The position numbers were made by a program, and so were the translations under genes. From Pseudonocardia sp. CNS-004 (GTDB taxonomy: Bacteria > Actinomycetota > Actinomycetes > Mycobacteriales > Pseudonocardiaceae): a DNA stretch of 64,000 nucleotides. Below the pieces are notes generated by a model. The model did no database searches. It was not told the origin of the DNA and saw only the letters and a list, made by a program, of their open reading frames with translations. Where the stretch lies: NCBI GenBank assembly GCA_001942185.1, contig MKJV01000080.1:1-64000 (forward strand). Direction: 5' to 3'. This document shows positions 11,587-19,566 of the stretch, in pieces. Numbering within the stretch: position 1 is the first letter of the stretch; each line of letters begins with the position of its first letter.

Positions 11587-12464
11587 TCAGCCCCGCAGAA
11601 CCGTGGCCCACATCAGGAAGATCAGCACGAAGGTGATCCCCCCGAGCGCGACGACCTGCATCGCGGTGCGGTTGCGGGCAGGCGCGTAGACGAGGCCGGC
11701 CGTGGCCGCCGCGCCGATCACCAGCCCGCCCAGGTGGCCGATCAGCGAGATGCCCGGGAGCACCACGCTGATCAGGACGTTGATCCCGATGATCCCGAAC
11801 ACCTGCCCGGCAGGCGCCTTGAGCCGGCGCAGCACCACGACCAGCGCACCCATCAGCCCGAACACCGCGCCCGACGCACCGGCGACCTGCTCGTTCGGGG
11901 CGTAGAACAGCATCACGGCCGCCGAGCCGCCGAGCAGGGAAACCAGGTACAGCGCGAGGAACCGGCCCCGCCCGAGCACCCGCTCCAGGTCCCGGCCGAG
12001 CATCCACAGCGCCAGCATGTTGACGATCAGGTGGATCGGCCCGATGTGCAGGAACCCCGCGGTGCCCACCCGCCACCACTCACCCGCCAGCACGTACCCC
12101 GGCACCAGCGACAACTCGCGGAACAGCGGGGCCAGCGAGTTGTAGACGGGGTTGCCCGCCTGCACCGCGGTGAGGACGTACACGACGACGTTCACCGCGA
12201 TCAGCGTCGGCACCACCACCGGGCGGCCACCCGGATCGGCACCGGCCACGGTGGTGCCCCGGCGGGCGGTGCGGGTGCCCTCGGAGACACAGTCGACGCA
12301 CTGGTAACCCACCGAGGCCTCCCGGAGGCACTCCGGCACGACGGCCGCCCACACCTGGTGCAGCTGAGCCCGGTGGGCCGGTCCGGATGCCGCACGCACA
12401 CGGCAGGCGGGCCGTAGGGCGAGCCTCCGGGCTGGTACGGCGGCGGTCCGGCGGGGTGCGTCAT
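11587..12464 (-). CDS. rhomboid-family intramembrane serine protease, frameshifted
   Basis: Membrane-embedded serine protease. The N-terminal 60 or so residues form a Pro-rich, Cys-containing zinc-ribbon-like region (VCVRHPD, SCTRCGRP, CPECLREASVGYQCVDC). A rhomboid core of about six helices follows. It carries the HLIVNM segment, the catalytic GASGAVFGLMGA and the His of ISLIGHLGGL. The zinc region is split because one C is missing near 12333-12336 (TGCCGG for TGCCCGG). The corrected protein is 292 residues. The ATG at 12464 lies 16 bases after the ppiA stop, in a three-gene minus-strand operon. Confidence 0.86.
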
Positions 12465-12480
12465 GTCATGGCTCGTGGTG

Positions 12481-13011
12481 TCAGGAGACGTCGACGTGCT
12501 CGATGACCACCTCGGACAGCGGCCGGTCCGACCGGTCGGTGGCCGTGGTCGCGATCGCGTCGACCACGGCACGCGACTCCGCGTCCGCCACCTCACCGAA
12601 GATCGTGTGCTTGCGGTTCAGCCAGTCCGGGGACGACACGGTGATGAAGAACTGCGATCCGTTGGTCCCCGGGCCCGCGTTGGCCATGGCCAGCAGGTAG
12701 GGGCGGTCGAAACGCAGATCCGGGTGGAACTCGTCGCCGAACTCGTAGCCGGGCCCACCGCGGCCGGTGCCCGTGGGGTCACCGCCCTGGATCATGAACC
12801 CGCTGATGACCCGGTGGAAGACCGAGCCGTCGTAGAACGGGCCGGACGTGCCGCCCTTCGCGTTCGGCTGGCTGTAGGGCTGCTCGCCCGTGGCCAACCC
12901 GACGAAGTTCGCGACGGTCTTCGGGGCCTGGTCCGGGAAGAGATTGATCCGGATGTCGCCCTGGTTCGTCCGGAGCGTCGCGGTGTGCTTGCCGTTTCCT
13001 GCTTCCGTCAC
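12481..13011 (-). CDS. ppiA: peptidyl-prolyl cis-trans isomerase A (cyclophilin)
   Basis: Cytoplasmic cyclophilin, 176 residues. It reads closely like mycobacterial PpiA. Core motifs include FHRVISGFMIQGGDPTGTG, GYEFGDEFHP, LAMANAGPGTNGSQFFIT and NRKHTIFGEV, with the catalytic Arg in FHRVI. GTG start after a G-rich ribosome site. Its GTGA overlaps the stop of the upstream hydrolase (13008-13011), so the two are coupled. Confidence 0.95.
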   Translation of the reverse strand: MTEAGNGKHTATLRTNQGDIRINLFPDQAPKTVANFVGLATGEQPYSQPNAKGGTSGPFYDGSVFHRVISGFMIQGGDPTGTGRGGPGYEFGDEFHPDLRFDRPYLLAMANAGPGTNGSQFFITVSSPDWLNRKHTIFGEVADAESRAVVDAIATTATDRSDRPLSEVVIEHVDVS

Positions 13012-14174
13012 CCCCCCATCGTGCCAGCACCCTCGTTCGGGCGTCCCTCCGCCACCTCGTCGAGGAAAGAAGTGACCGCTCGCTCGTACGCGACGGGGTC
13101 CGCGTTCCAGGACGCCGTGTGCTCGGCGAGGGGTACCTCGAGGTAGCGCATCGGCCATCCCAGCCCCGGGGCCGCGGCGGCGAGCGCCCTGCTGGCGGCG
13201 ACAGGAACCGCGGTATCGCCCGCGCTGTGCACGACGAACGTCGGCGGCCGCACGGCGGGCGGGTTGCGACGGAGGTCGAAGCGGTCGAAGTCGATGCCGA
13301 TCCGTCGGCTTGTCACCACGCACGCGAGTGGCGAGAGCCAGGGAGGCAGGCGCCGGTTGCGCGCCTGCTGGCGCAACGTGGTGCGCCAGTCGACCAGCGG
13401 CGCGTCCCAGACGACGGCCGCCACCCGCTGCGCCTCGGCCGAGCGGTCGAGGAACGCGGCCGTGACGGCGCCGCCCATCGACCAGCCGTACAGCACGATC
13501 CGCCGCGCACCGTGGTCCGCCGCGAACCGGACCGCAGCCTCGACATCCTCCCACTCCGTGTCGCCCAGGTGGTAGCGCCCGTCCGGGCTGGGCGGCGCGC
13601 CCACGTCGTTCCGGTAGGTGATCACCAGCTGGGGGTGCCCACGCCCGTGCAGCGCCGGCAGGATCCGCAGCGCCTCGCGGCGCGCCCCGCCCCGGCCGTG
13701 CACCAGCACGACCCAGGTGTCCCCGTCCGCAGGCACCCACCACGCCGGGTACGACCCGAGCGGTCCGGGCACGTCGACGTTCTCGAACCGCAGGCCGCGC
13801 GCCGACGGGTCCGGGTCGTACGGTCCGGCGTCGAGCACCACCGCCGTACCGGGTTCGGGGGCGGCCCCGGCCAGGAGCGGCCGGACCACCTCCCGCCGGT
13901 TCTCCGCAGCCACCGGGCCCAGCACCGCGAGCCCGCTCCCGCTGGGGTCGGCCCACCGCAACCCCCACGTGCCGGGCTGTGCGGTGAGCCGGCTGGCCGC
14001 GAGCGTCACCGTGCCGTCGGCGGCAGCGAGCACCCGGTCCGGGAAGACCGGGCGGATCGACGTGTCGAGCAGGACCGATGAGTAGAACCACCCGATCCCG
14101 GCGGCGCCGGCCCCGACTCCGGCCCCGACGCCGAGCCCGACCCCGAGTCCGGCCCCCACCCGCCGCAGCAGCAT
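13008..14174 (-). CDS. alpha/beta hydrolase with N-terminal membrane helix
   Basis: Predicted serine hydrolase, 388 residues from the ATG at 14174. A Gly/Ala-rich hydrophobic N terminus (MLLRRVGAGLGVGLGVGAG onward) suggests a membrane anchor or uncleaved signal. The hydrolase domain shows an HGRGG oxyanion-type motif, the nucleophile elbow GWSMGG, a probable acid residue in SAGDTAVP and the His in LAEHTASW. The frame stays open to 14324, but the upstream part lacks coding character. Overlaps the ppiA start. The substrate is not inferable. Confidence 0.85.
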   Translation of the reverse strand: MLLRRVGAGLGVGLGVGAGVGAGAAGIGWFYSSVLLDTSIRPVFPDRVLAAADGTVTLAASRLTAQPGTWGLRWADPSGSGLAVLGPVAAENRREVVRPLLAGAAPEPGTAVVLDAGPYDPDPSARGLRFENVDVPGPLGSYPAWWVPADGDTWVVLVHGRGGARREALRILPALHGRGHPQLVITYRNDVGAPPSPDGRYHLGDTEWEDVEAAVRFAADHGARRIVLYGWSMGGAVTAAFLDRSAEAQRVAAVVWDAPLVDWRTTLRQQARNRRLPPWLSPLACVVTSRRIGIDFDRFDLRRNPPAVRPPTFVVHSAGDTAVPVAASRALAAAAPGLGWPMRYLEVPLAEHTASWNADPVAYERAVTSFLDEVAEGRPNEGAGTMGG

Positions 14175-14400
14175 CACGCCGACGATGATGCCGGGCCCCT
14201 GCGAGCACCACGCAACCGTTCGGGGCGACGCGCCGCACTCCTCTCGGTGATCATGCGCCCACCTGCGGTTTCGTCGCCACCGCTTCGGGTGAACCGGCCG
14301 CCACGAGCGGTGGACGCGTGACATCCGCCACCCGTACCCCTCGTTGTCCTTCCGAGATCAGCCTCGCTCCCCGACGAGCGCCGGCACGAAGGGAATGTCG

Positions 14401-14895
14401 ATGAGCAGCCTTGCCAGTCGCGCACTGCGCGCCACCGCTGCCGTGGCCGGGATCGCCGTGGCCGGCGCCGGGCTCGCGGGCCCCGCGACCGCCGCACCCG
14501 CCGAACCCGAGCGGCCCTCCAGCGACGACGCCGCTCCCGCACCGGAGCCCCGCTCGACGCCGAACGTGGTCGGCGACCTGCCCAACCCGGCCCAGACCCA
14601 GGAGCTCCCCCAGCTCTTCACGATCCAGGACACCGGCGTGCACACGGCCGACCACGGCCTCTCCGAGCTGCCCGCGGACGACACGCTGCACACCCAGGCG
14701 CTGCCGAGCACGAACGACGCCGTCAACGTCGACCGGGGGCAGGAGTCGCGCAACACCGACGTCAACTTCCGGACCGCGGCTCCGGAGGCGCGCGACGGCG
14801 CGATGCAGCAGCTCGACGCGGCGTCGATGTTCGGCGGCCTCCCCGGCCCCGACCAGGTCCTGGGCGCCACCGAGAACAACGACATCCGCTACTGA
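14401..14895 (+). CDS. secreted protein of unknown function
   Basis: A 164-residue protein with a typical signal peptide: basic start, hydrophobic core AAVAGIAVAGAGLAG and a likely cleavage after ATAA near residue 31. The mature part is acidic, low in hydrophobic residues and without cysteines (segments PNVVGDLPNPAQTQELPQLF, SMFGGLPGPDQVLG). GAAGGGA at 14388-14394 selects the ATG at 14401. It is followed directly by a strong hairpin terminator. I do not recognise a domain. Confidence 0.8.
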   Translation: MSSLASRALRATAAVAGIAVAGAGLAGPATAAPAEPERPSSDDAAPAPEPRSTPNVVGDLPNPAQTQELPQLFTIQDTGVHTADHGLSELPADDTLHTQALPSTNDAVNVDRGQESRNTDVNFRTAAPEARDGAMQQLDAASMFGGLPGPDQVLGATENNDIRY

Positions 14896-14899
14896 CGCG

Positions 14900-14949
14900 G
14901 GACGAACGGCACATCGGTACAGCTACATGGACGAGCGTGCCGTTCGTCC
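14900..14949 (+). terminator. hairpin terminator with 13-bp perfect stem
   Basis: GGACGAACGGCAC (14900-14912) is perfectly complementary to GTGCCGTTCGTCC (14937-14949) with a 24-base loop. It starts five bases after the stop of the secreted-protein gene. Confidence 0.65.
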
Positions 14950-14968
14950 GAGGTGAGGGCCTTACCTC
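14950..14968. promoter_or_regulatory. imperfect 19-bp palindrome, candidate operator
   Basis: GAGGTGAGGGCCTTACCTC is nearly self-complementary: the GAGGT/ACCTC arms are perfect and the centre is partly mismatched. It abuts the preceding terminator and lies 72 bases before the ATG of the small membrane protein, a position suited to a repressor site. No regulator gene is adjacent. Confidence 0.35.
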
Positions 14969-15040
14969 TGACGTCATCGACCCCGCGACCCCTCCCGGAC
15001 GAGAGTCGATCCCGACAGCATCGACGTCAGGAGGATCGCC

Positions 15041-15456
15041 ATGACCGCCATCTCGTTGACCCGGATCACCGCCGTCCGTGACGGGGGCAGGCTGCTGCGG
15101 TTCGCCCTCGCCTCGACGCCGCGGGCTCGGGGGTGTTGGGGCTGCTCGGGGTCGCCGCGGCCGCGCAGCTCGCCGGGCCGCTCGGCATGGCCACGGGCGA
15201 GCTGCGCGGGACCGGCGCGTTCCTCGTCGGCTACGCGCTCGCACTCGTGGTCATCGCGGCGCGACCGGCGATCCCGAGAACGGCGGCGTGGGCCGTCGTC
15301 GTCGGGAACGCCGTCTGGGTGCTCGGCAGCGTCGGCGCCGCGGTGGCCGGCCGGGACACGTTCACCACGCTCGGGGTCGCGGTCGTGCTCGCCCAGGCCG
15401 CTGCCGTCGCGGTGTTCGCCGACCTGCAGTGGCTCGGGCTGCGCAGGGCCCGCTGA
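15041..15456 (+). CDS. four-helix membrane protein, frameshifted
   Basis: A 138-residue predicted integral membrane protein. The start MTAISLTRITAVRDGGRLLRF is in one frame. The body, with about four hydrophobic helices (GVLGLLGVAAAAQLAG, GTGAFLVGYALALVVIAA, AAWAVVVGNAVWVLGSVG, LGVAVVLAQAAAVAVFADL), is in the next. One missing base near 15108-15113 joins them. AGGAGG sits at 15029-15034. It ends just before a 28-bp palindrome shared with the convergent gene. No function recognised. Confidence 0.7.
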
Positions 15457-15469
15457 CCAGGAATGAGGG

Positions 15470-15497
15470 GTGGGGTGTTCCACGTGGAACACCCCAC
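15470..15497. terminator. 28-bp perfect palindrome between convergent genes
   Basis: A perfect palindrome centred at 15483/15484 with core GTTCCACGTGGAAC and G/C-rich arms. It lies between two convergent genes, so a bidirectional terminator is the simplest reading. Its core differs from the parS consensus GTTTCACGTGAAAC by one symmetric pair of changes. Confidence 0.55.
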
Positions 15498-15499
15498 TG

Positions 15500-15823
15500 T
15501 CACCTCGGGGTGATCTCCCCCATCTTCGACCAGCCGTCGCCGGGGACGTCCTGGAGGCTGATGATGTCCGGGGTGGTGGCCACGACGTCGGGGGCCCACT
15601 CGACGAACTCCTTGAAGTGGTCGGCGCCGACGTGCGCTGCCGCCGCGCCGTCCTGGAACGCCTCCACCACCACGAACTGGTTCGGGTCGGAGACGCTGCG
15701 GCTCCACTCGAAGAAGATGTTGCCCGGCTCGGCGCGGGTGGCCTCGGTGAAGCCCGAGACCCGGTCGAGCCACTGGTCGGCGTGCTCGGGCTTGATCGTG
15801 AACTTGACGACGATGAAGATCAT
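15500..15823 (-). CDS. antibiotic-biosynthesis-monooxygenase-fold protein (YgiN-like)
   Basis: A small ferredoxin-like ABM-domain protein of 107 residues. It begins MIFIVVKFTIKPEHADQWLD and has the typical centre EPGNIFFEWSRSVSDPNQFVVVEAFQDGAA and an HVGADHFKEFV helix. Family members are cofactor-free monooxygenases or quinol monooxygenases; others have no known activity. It lies 13 bases after glgX in the same direction and is probably cotranscribed with it. Substrate unknown. Confidence 0.85.
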   Translation of the reverse strand: MIFIVVKFTIKPEHADQWLDRVSGFTEATRAEPGNIFFEWSRSVSDPNQFVVVEAFQDGAAAAHVGADHFKEFVEWAPDVVATTPDIISLQDVPGDGWSKMGEITPR

Positions 15824-15836
15824 GGAGGGCCTCCGG

Positions 15837-17954
15837 TCAGTAGTGCTTGCGCAACACCATCAGTGATCGAGCGGTGATGCGGAGCCTGCCACCCGGCCTC
15901 GCGTCCCGCTCCCGCCTACGTGCCCGCGCTCGCAGCGGATCGGCCGTGTCGAGCGCGATCGTCCACATCCGGCCGTACGCCTCACCCGGCAAGGTGAACA
16001 GCACGGCCTGGTGGTGGGCGTTGAACAGCAGCAGGAACGAGTCGTCCACGACCCGCCTGCCGATCTCGTCCCGCTCCGGGATGCCCTCGCCGTTGAGGTA
16101 GACGGCCAGGGAACGGGCGTATCCCGTGTTCCAGTCCTCATCGCTCATCGGCAGCCCGTCGGGTCGCAGCCAGGCGATGTCCTCGATGCTCGAGCCGCGG
16201 ATCGGGCGGCCCTGGAAGAAGCGGCGCCTGCGGAAGACCGGGTGCTGACGGCGCAGCGCGGCGACCTGCGCCACGAAGTCGGTGAGCACCGAGTTCTCCC
16301 GGGCGGCCGTCCAGTCCACCCAGGCCAGGTCGTTGTCCTGGCAGTACACGTTGTTGTTGCCGCGCTGGGTACGGCCGAGCTCGTCGCCGTGGGCGAGCAT
16401 CGGCACGCCCTGCGACAGCAGCAGGGTCGCGATGAAGTTGCGTTTCTGGCGCTCCCGCAGCGCGTGCACGCCACCGTCGTCGGTGGGGCCCTCCGCGCCG
16501 TGGTTCCACGACCTGTTGTGGCTCTCCCCGTCGCGGTTGTCCTCGCCGTTGGCCTCGTTGTGCTTCTCGTCGTAGGAGACGAGGTCGTTCAGCGTGAAGC
16601 CGTCGTGCGCCGTGACGAAGTTGATGGACGCGCTCGGGAGCCGGTTGTCCTTCTCGTACAGGTCGGACGAGCCGGTGAACCGCGAGGCGAACTCGCCGAG
16701 GCTCGCCGGCTCGCCGCGCCAGAAGTCGCGCACGGTGTCGCGGTACTTGCCGTTCCACTCGGTCCACAGCGAGGGGAAGCCGCCGACCTGGTAGCCGCCC
16801 TCTCCGACGTCCCACGGCTCGGCGATCAGCTTGACCTGGCTGACGACGGGGTCCTGGTTGACGAGGTCGAAGAACGCGGCGAGCCGGTCGACCGAGTGGA
16901 ACTCCCTGGCGAGCGCGGCGGCGAGGTCGAAGCGGAAGCCGTCGACGTGCATCTCGAGCACCCAGTACCGCAACGAGTCCATGATCAGGCGCAGGGATTC
17001 GTGGGCGCGGACGTTGAGGCTGTTCCCGGTGCCGGTGGTGTCGTAGTAGAACTCCGGCTGGTCGGGCACCAGCCGGTAGTAGTTGTGGTTGTCGATGCCC
17101 CGGAAAGACAGCGTCGGCCCGAGGTGGCTGCCCTCTGCCGTGTGGTTGTAGACGACGTCGAGGATCACCTCGATCCCGGCCCGGTGGAACTTCTTGACCA
17201 TCGTCTTGAACTCCTGCACCTGCTCGCCGCGGGTGCCGAAGGACGCGTAGTCGTTGTGCGGGGCGAAGAAGCCGATCGTGTTGTAGCCCCAGTAGTTGGA
17301 CAGGCTGCGCTGCTCCAGCCCGTGGTCGTGCACGAACTGGTGCACCGGCATCAGCTCGACGGCCGTGACACCGACCGTCTTCAGATGCTCGAGCATCACC
17401 GGGTGGACGAGTCCCGAGTACGTCCCCCTGATCTCCGGGGGCACGTCCGGGTGCGTCATCGTCATGCCCTTGACGTGCGCCTCGTAGATCACGGTCTCGT
17501 GGTACGGGATGCGGGGGCTGCGATCGCCCGTCCAGTCGAAGAACGGGTTGATCACCACGGACCGCGGCATGCACGGCGCGGAGTCGGTGCGGTTGACCGA
17601 TCGTGGCTCCCCGAACCGGTAGGAGAAGAGGGACTCGTCCCAGCGCACGTGACCGTCGACGGCCTTGGAGTACGGGTCGAGCAGCAGCTTCGCCGGGTTG
17701 CACCGCAGGCCGGCCTCAGGGTCGTACGGGCCGTGCACCCGGTATCCGTAGCGTTGCCCGGGCCCGACCCGCGGCAGGTAGCCGTGCCAGATCAGGACCT
17801 CGCGTTCGGGCAGGTCGACGCGGACCTCCCGACCGTTCTCGTCGAACAGACAGAGCTCGACGCGTTCGGCGACCTCGGAGAAGAGCGCGAAGTTGGTGCC
17901 ACCGCCGTCGTAGTTGGCGCCCAGCGGGTACGGCGATCCGGGCCAGATCTCCAC
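15837..17954 (-). CDS. glgX: glycogen debranching enzyme GlgX/TreX
   Basis: GH13 isoamylase-type enzyme that hydrolyses alpha-1,6 branches of (limit-dextrin) glycogen. The N-terminal CBM48-like domain begins near VEIWPGSPYPLGANYDGGGT. Catalytic motifs include VILDVVYNHT, DGFRFDLA with the nucleophile Asp, LIAEPWDVGEGGY with the acid Glu, and the TAHDGFTLNDL substrate site. About 705 residues from the GTG at 17954, the normal length. The frame continues upstream to 18125 without coding character, and the exact start is uncertain. Divergent from the GntR gene. Confidence 0.92.
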   Translation of the reverse strand: MEIWPGSPYPLGANYDGGGTNFALFSEVAERVELCLFDENGREVRVDLPEREVLIWHGYLPRVGPGQRYGYRVHGPYDPEAGLRCNPAKLLLDPYSKAVDGHVRWDESLFSYRFGEPRSVNRTDSAPCMPRSVVINPFFDWTGDRSPRIPYHETVIYEAHVKGMTMTHPDVPPEIRGTYSGLVHPVMLEHLKTVGVTAVELMPVHQFVHDHGLEQRSLSNYWGYNTIGFFAPHNDYASFGTRGEQVQEFKTMVKKFHRAGIEVILDVVYNHTAEGSHLGPTLSFRGIDNHNYYRLVPDQPEFYYDTTGTGNSLNVRAHESLRLIMDSLRYWVLEMHVDGFRFDLAAALAREFHSVDRLAAFFDLVNQDPVVSQVKLIAEPWDVGEGGYQVGGFPSLWTEWNGKYRDTVRDFWRGEPASLGEFASRFTGSSDLYEKDNRLPSASINFVTAHDGFTLNDLVSYDEKHNEANGEDNRDGESHNRSWNHGAEGPTDDGGVHALRERQKRNFIATLLLSQGVPMLAHGDELGRTQRGNNNVYCQDNDLAWVDWTAARENSVLTDFVAQVAALRRQHPVFRRRRFFQGRPIRGSSIEDIAWLRPDGLPMSDEDWNTGYARSLAVYLNGEGIPERDEIGRRVVDDSFLLLFNAHHQAVLFTLPGEAYGRMWTIALDTADPLRARARRRERDARPGGRLRITARSLMVLRKHY

Positions 17955-18076
17955 GAGTCGGCTCAGACCGCCGCCTCGACCGGCTCGGTGTGCCGCGCGA
18001 CGGCCGGGGGAACTGCGATGCCGAGCCTCATGGAACCGAACGTAGCGGCGAGTGTCGGAGCCCGCCACGGTGATCG

Positions 18077-18086
18077 TGGTATACCA
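18077..18086. promoter_or_regulatory. GntR operator TGGTATACCA (copy 1)
   Basis: A perfect 10-bp palindrome six bases before the GTG of the GntR gene. The identical sequence recurs at 19517-19526. It fits the general GntR-family operator pattern and suggests autoregulation. Confidence 0.6.
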
Positions 18087-18091
18087 AAGTC

Positions 18092-18784
18092 GTGACGCAA
18101 GATGCGGCGCCGACGCTGCCCCCACTGGGCCGGTCCACGACGCGATCCGACCTCGTGGCGGCGTCGGTCAAGGCGGCGATCCTCTCCGGCAGGCTGCAGC
18201 CGGACGAGCTGCTCGTCGAACGCCGGATCGCCGACCAGCTCGGGGTGTCGAAGACGCCCGTGCGCGAGGCCCTGATCGCGCTCACGTCCTCCGGTCTGCT
18301 GACCCCCACCCGCAACCGCGGCGTCGCCGTGCGCAGGCTGCGCCCGGAGGACGTGCAGCAGGTGTACGAGATGCGGCTGCTGGTGGAACCGTGGGCGGTC
18401 GGTCAGGCCGCCACGACGGGCACGTTCGACGTGGCCGTGGCGCGCGACGCTCTGGAGGACGCCGCCCGTTTCGTCGAGGCCGACGACCACGCCGGGCTGA
18501 GCCTCACCAACCGGCGTTTCCACCGCACCATCTACTCCACGTGCCCGAACGAGCTCGTGGTCCGCTCGCTCGACGACCTGCAGGACCTCACGGCGCTCGG
18601 CACCGTGAGCCTGCTCTGGGAGCGGTGGCCGACCTGGCGGGCGGAGCTCGAGGAGCACCGCGAGATCTTCGCCGCGGTGCAGCAGGGGCGCGCCGAGGAC
18701 GCCACGGAGCTGATGCACGGGCACATCCAGCGCTCGATCACCCGGCTCCGGGCGCAGCAGGCCCGCGCCGCGGCGGGCGGCTGA
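18092..18784 (+). CDS. GntR-family (FCD subfamily) transcriptional regulator
   Basis: A 230-residue regulator. Its N-terminal winged helix-turn-helix (residues about 15-85) carries the hallmark LVERRIADQLGVSKTPVREALIAL. The all-helical FCD effector domain follows, with likely metal/ligand residues in NRRFHRTIY and the C-terminal MHGHIQ. FCD regulators usually sense organic acids and repress nearby catabolic genes. Its GTG lies close behind the TGGTATACCA palindrome, and a second copy lies in the divergent promoter of the RraA/transporter genes. It ends one base before the convergent RraA-like stop. Confidence 0.92.
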   Translation: MTQDAAPTLPPLGRSTTRSDLVAASVKAAILSGRLQPDELLVERRIADQLGVSKTPVREALIALTSSGLLTPTRNRGVAVRRLRPEDVQQVYEMRLLVEPWAVGQAATTGTFDVAVARDALEDAARFVEADDHAGLSLTNRRFHRTIYSTCPNELVVRSLDDLQDLTALGTVSLLWERWPTWRAELEEHREIFAAVQQGRAEDATELMHGHIQRSITRLRAQQARAAAGG

Positions 18785-19491
18785 TCATCCCCGGCTGCGG
18801 TACTCCGCGATCGTGGCCTCGTCGGGAGGATAGGTACCGCGCAGCGGGGCACCCGACTCGATCTTCTCGAGCACGAAGGCCTCCAGCCGCTCCTGCTCGA
18901 CGGCCGCCGCGGCCACCTCGGCCGCGAGGTGGCGCGGCACGCAGACCACGCCGTCGCGGTCGCCGACCATGATGTCGCCCGGGTAGACCGGCACCTCGGC
19001 GCAGCCGATCGGCACGTTCAGGTCCACGGCGTGGTGCTGGGCGAGGTTCGTGGTGGCGGCCGCGCCCGCGGCGAACGTCGGCATCGCCAGCTCGGCGAAT
19101 CCCGCCCTGTCACGCACGGACCCGTCGCTCACGAACCCGGCAACGCCGCGGCGCAGCAGCCGCGTGGCGAGGATGTGGCCCAGCGACGCCGCGCGCGTCT
19201 GCGCCGGGCGTCGACGACGAGCACCGCGCCGGGCGGCACCGACTCGACGGCCTTGCGCTGCGGGTGGTCGTAGTCCTGGAAGACCGACAACGTGTCCACG
19301 TCCTCGCGCGACGGGATGCAGCGCAGTGTGAACGCCTCCCCGACCATCCGGGTCTGCGCGGGGTTCAGCGGCCGGAGGCCGTGCAGGAACGTGTTGCGCA
19401 GCCCGCGCGCCATCAGCTGGGTGGTCACGGTCGCGGTGCTGACGGAGCGCAGCGCCGCGAGCGTGCCCGCGTCCACGGTGTCGGTCGTCAT
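18785..19491 (-). CDS. RraA-family aldolase/decarboxylase-like protein, frameshifted
   Basis: RraA-fold protein. Relatives are 4-hydroxy-4-methyl-2-oxoglutarate aldolase / oxaloacetate decarboxylase or sugar-acid lyases. The first part (TVDAGTLAALRSVSTATVTTQLMARGL, PGAVLVVDARG-type stretch) is in one frame. The second (LGHILATRLLRRGVAGFVSDGSVRD, VYPGDIMVGDRDGVVCVPRHLA) is in another, joined by one missing base near 19195-19215. The corrected protein is 235 residues. The GDRDGV motif is the family's metal-binding region. Divergent from the transporter gene, with the shared operator between them. Confidence 0.82.
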
Positions 19492-19516
19492 GACCCTCCT
19501 CATCGAGCTGGACGGA

Positions 19517-19526
19517 TGGTATACCA
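19517..19526. promoter_or_regulatory. GntR operator TGGTATACCA (copy 2)
   Basis: The same 10-bp palindrome as at 18077-18086. It is located in the 75-bp gap between the divergent RraA-like gene and the transporter operon. One bound repressor could control both promoters. Confidence 0.62.
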
Positions 19527-19566
19527 GTACACCAACGTCCGTTCACTCGACGACGAGGAGAACACG

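Noticed and set aside
15470-15497. Calling the 28-bp palindrome a true parS
   Set aside because: Its core has two symmetric mismatches and it lies between convergent gene ends. Kept as a terminator, with the parS resemblance reported only as a finding.
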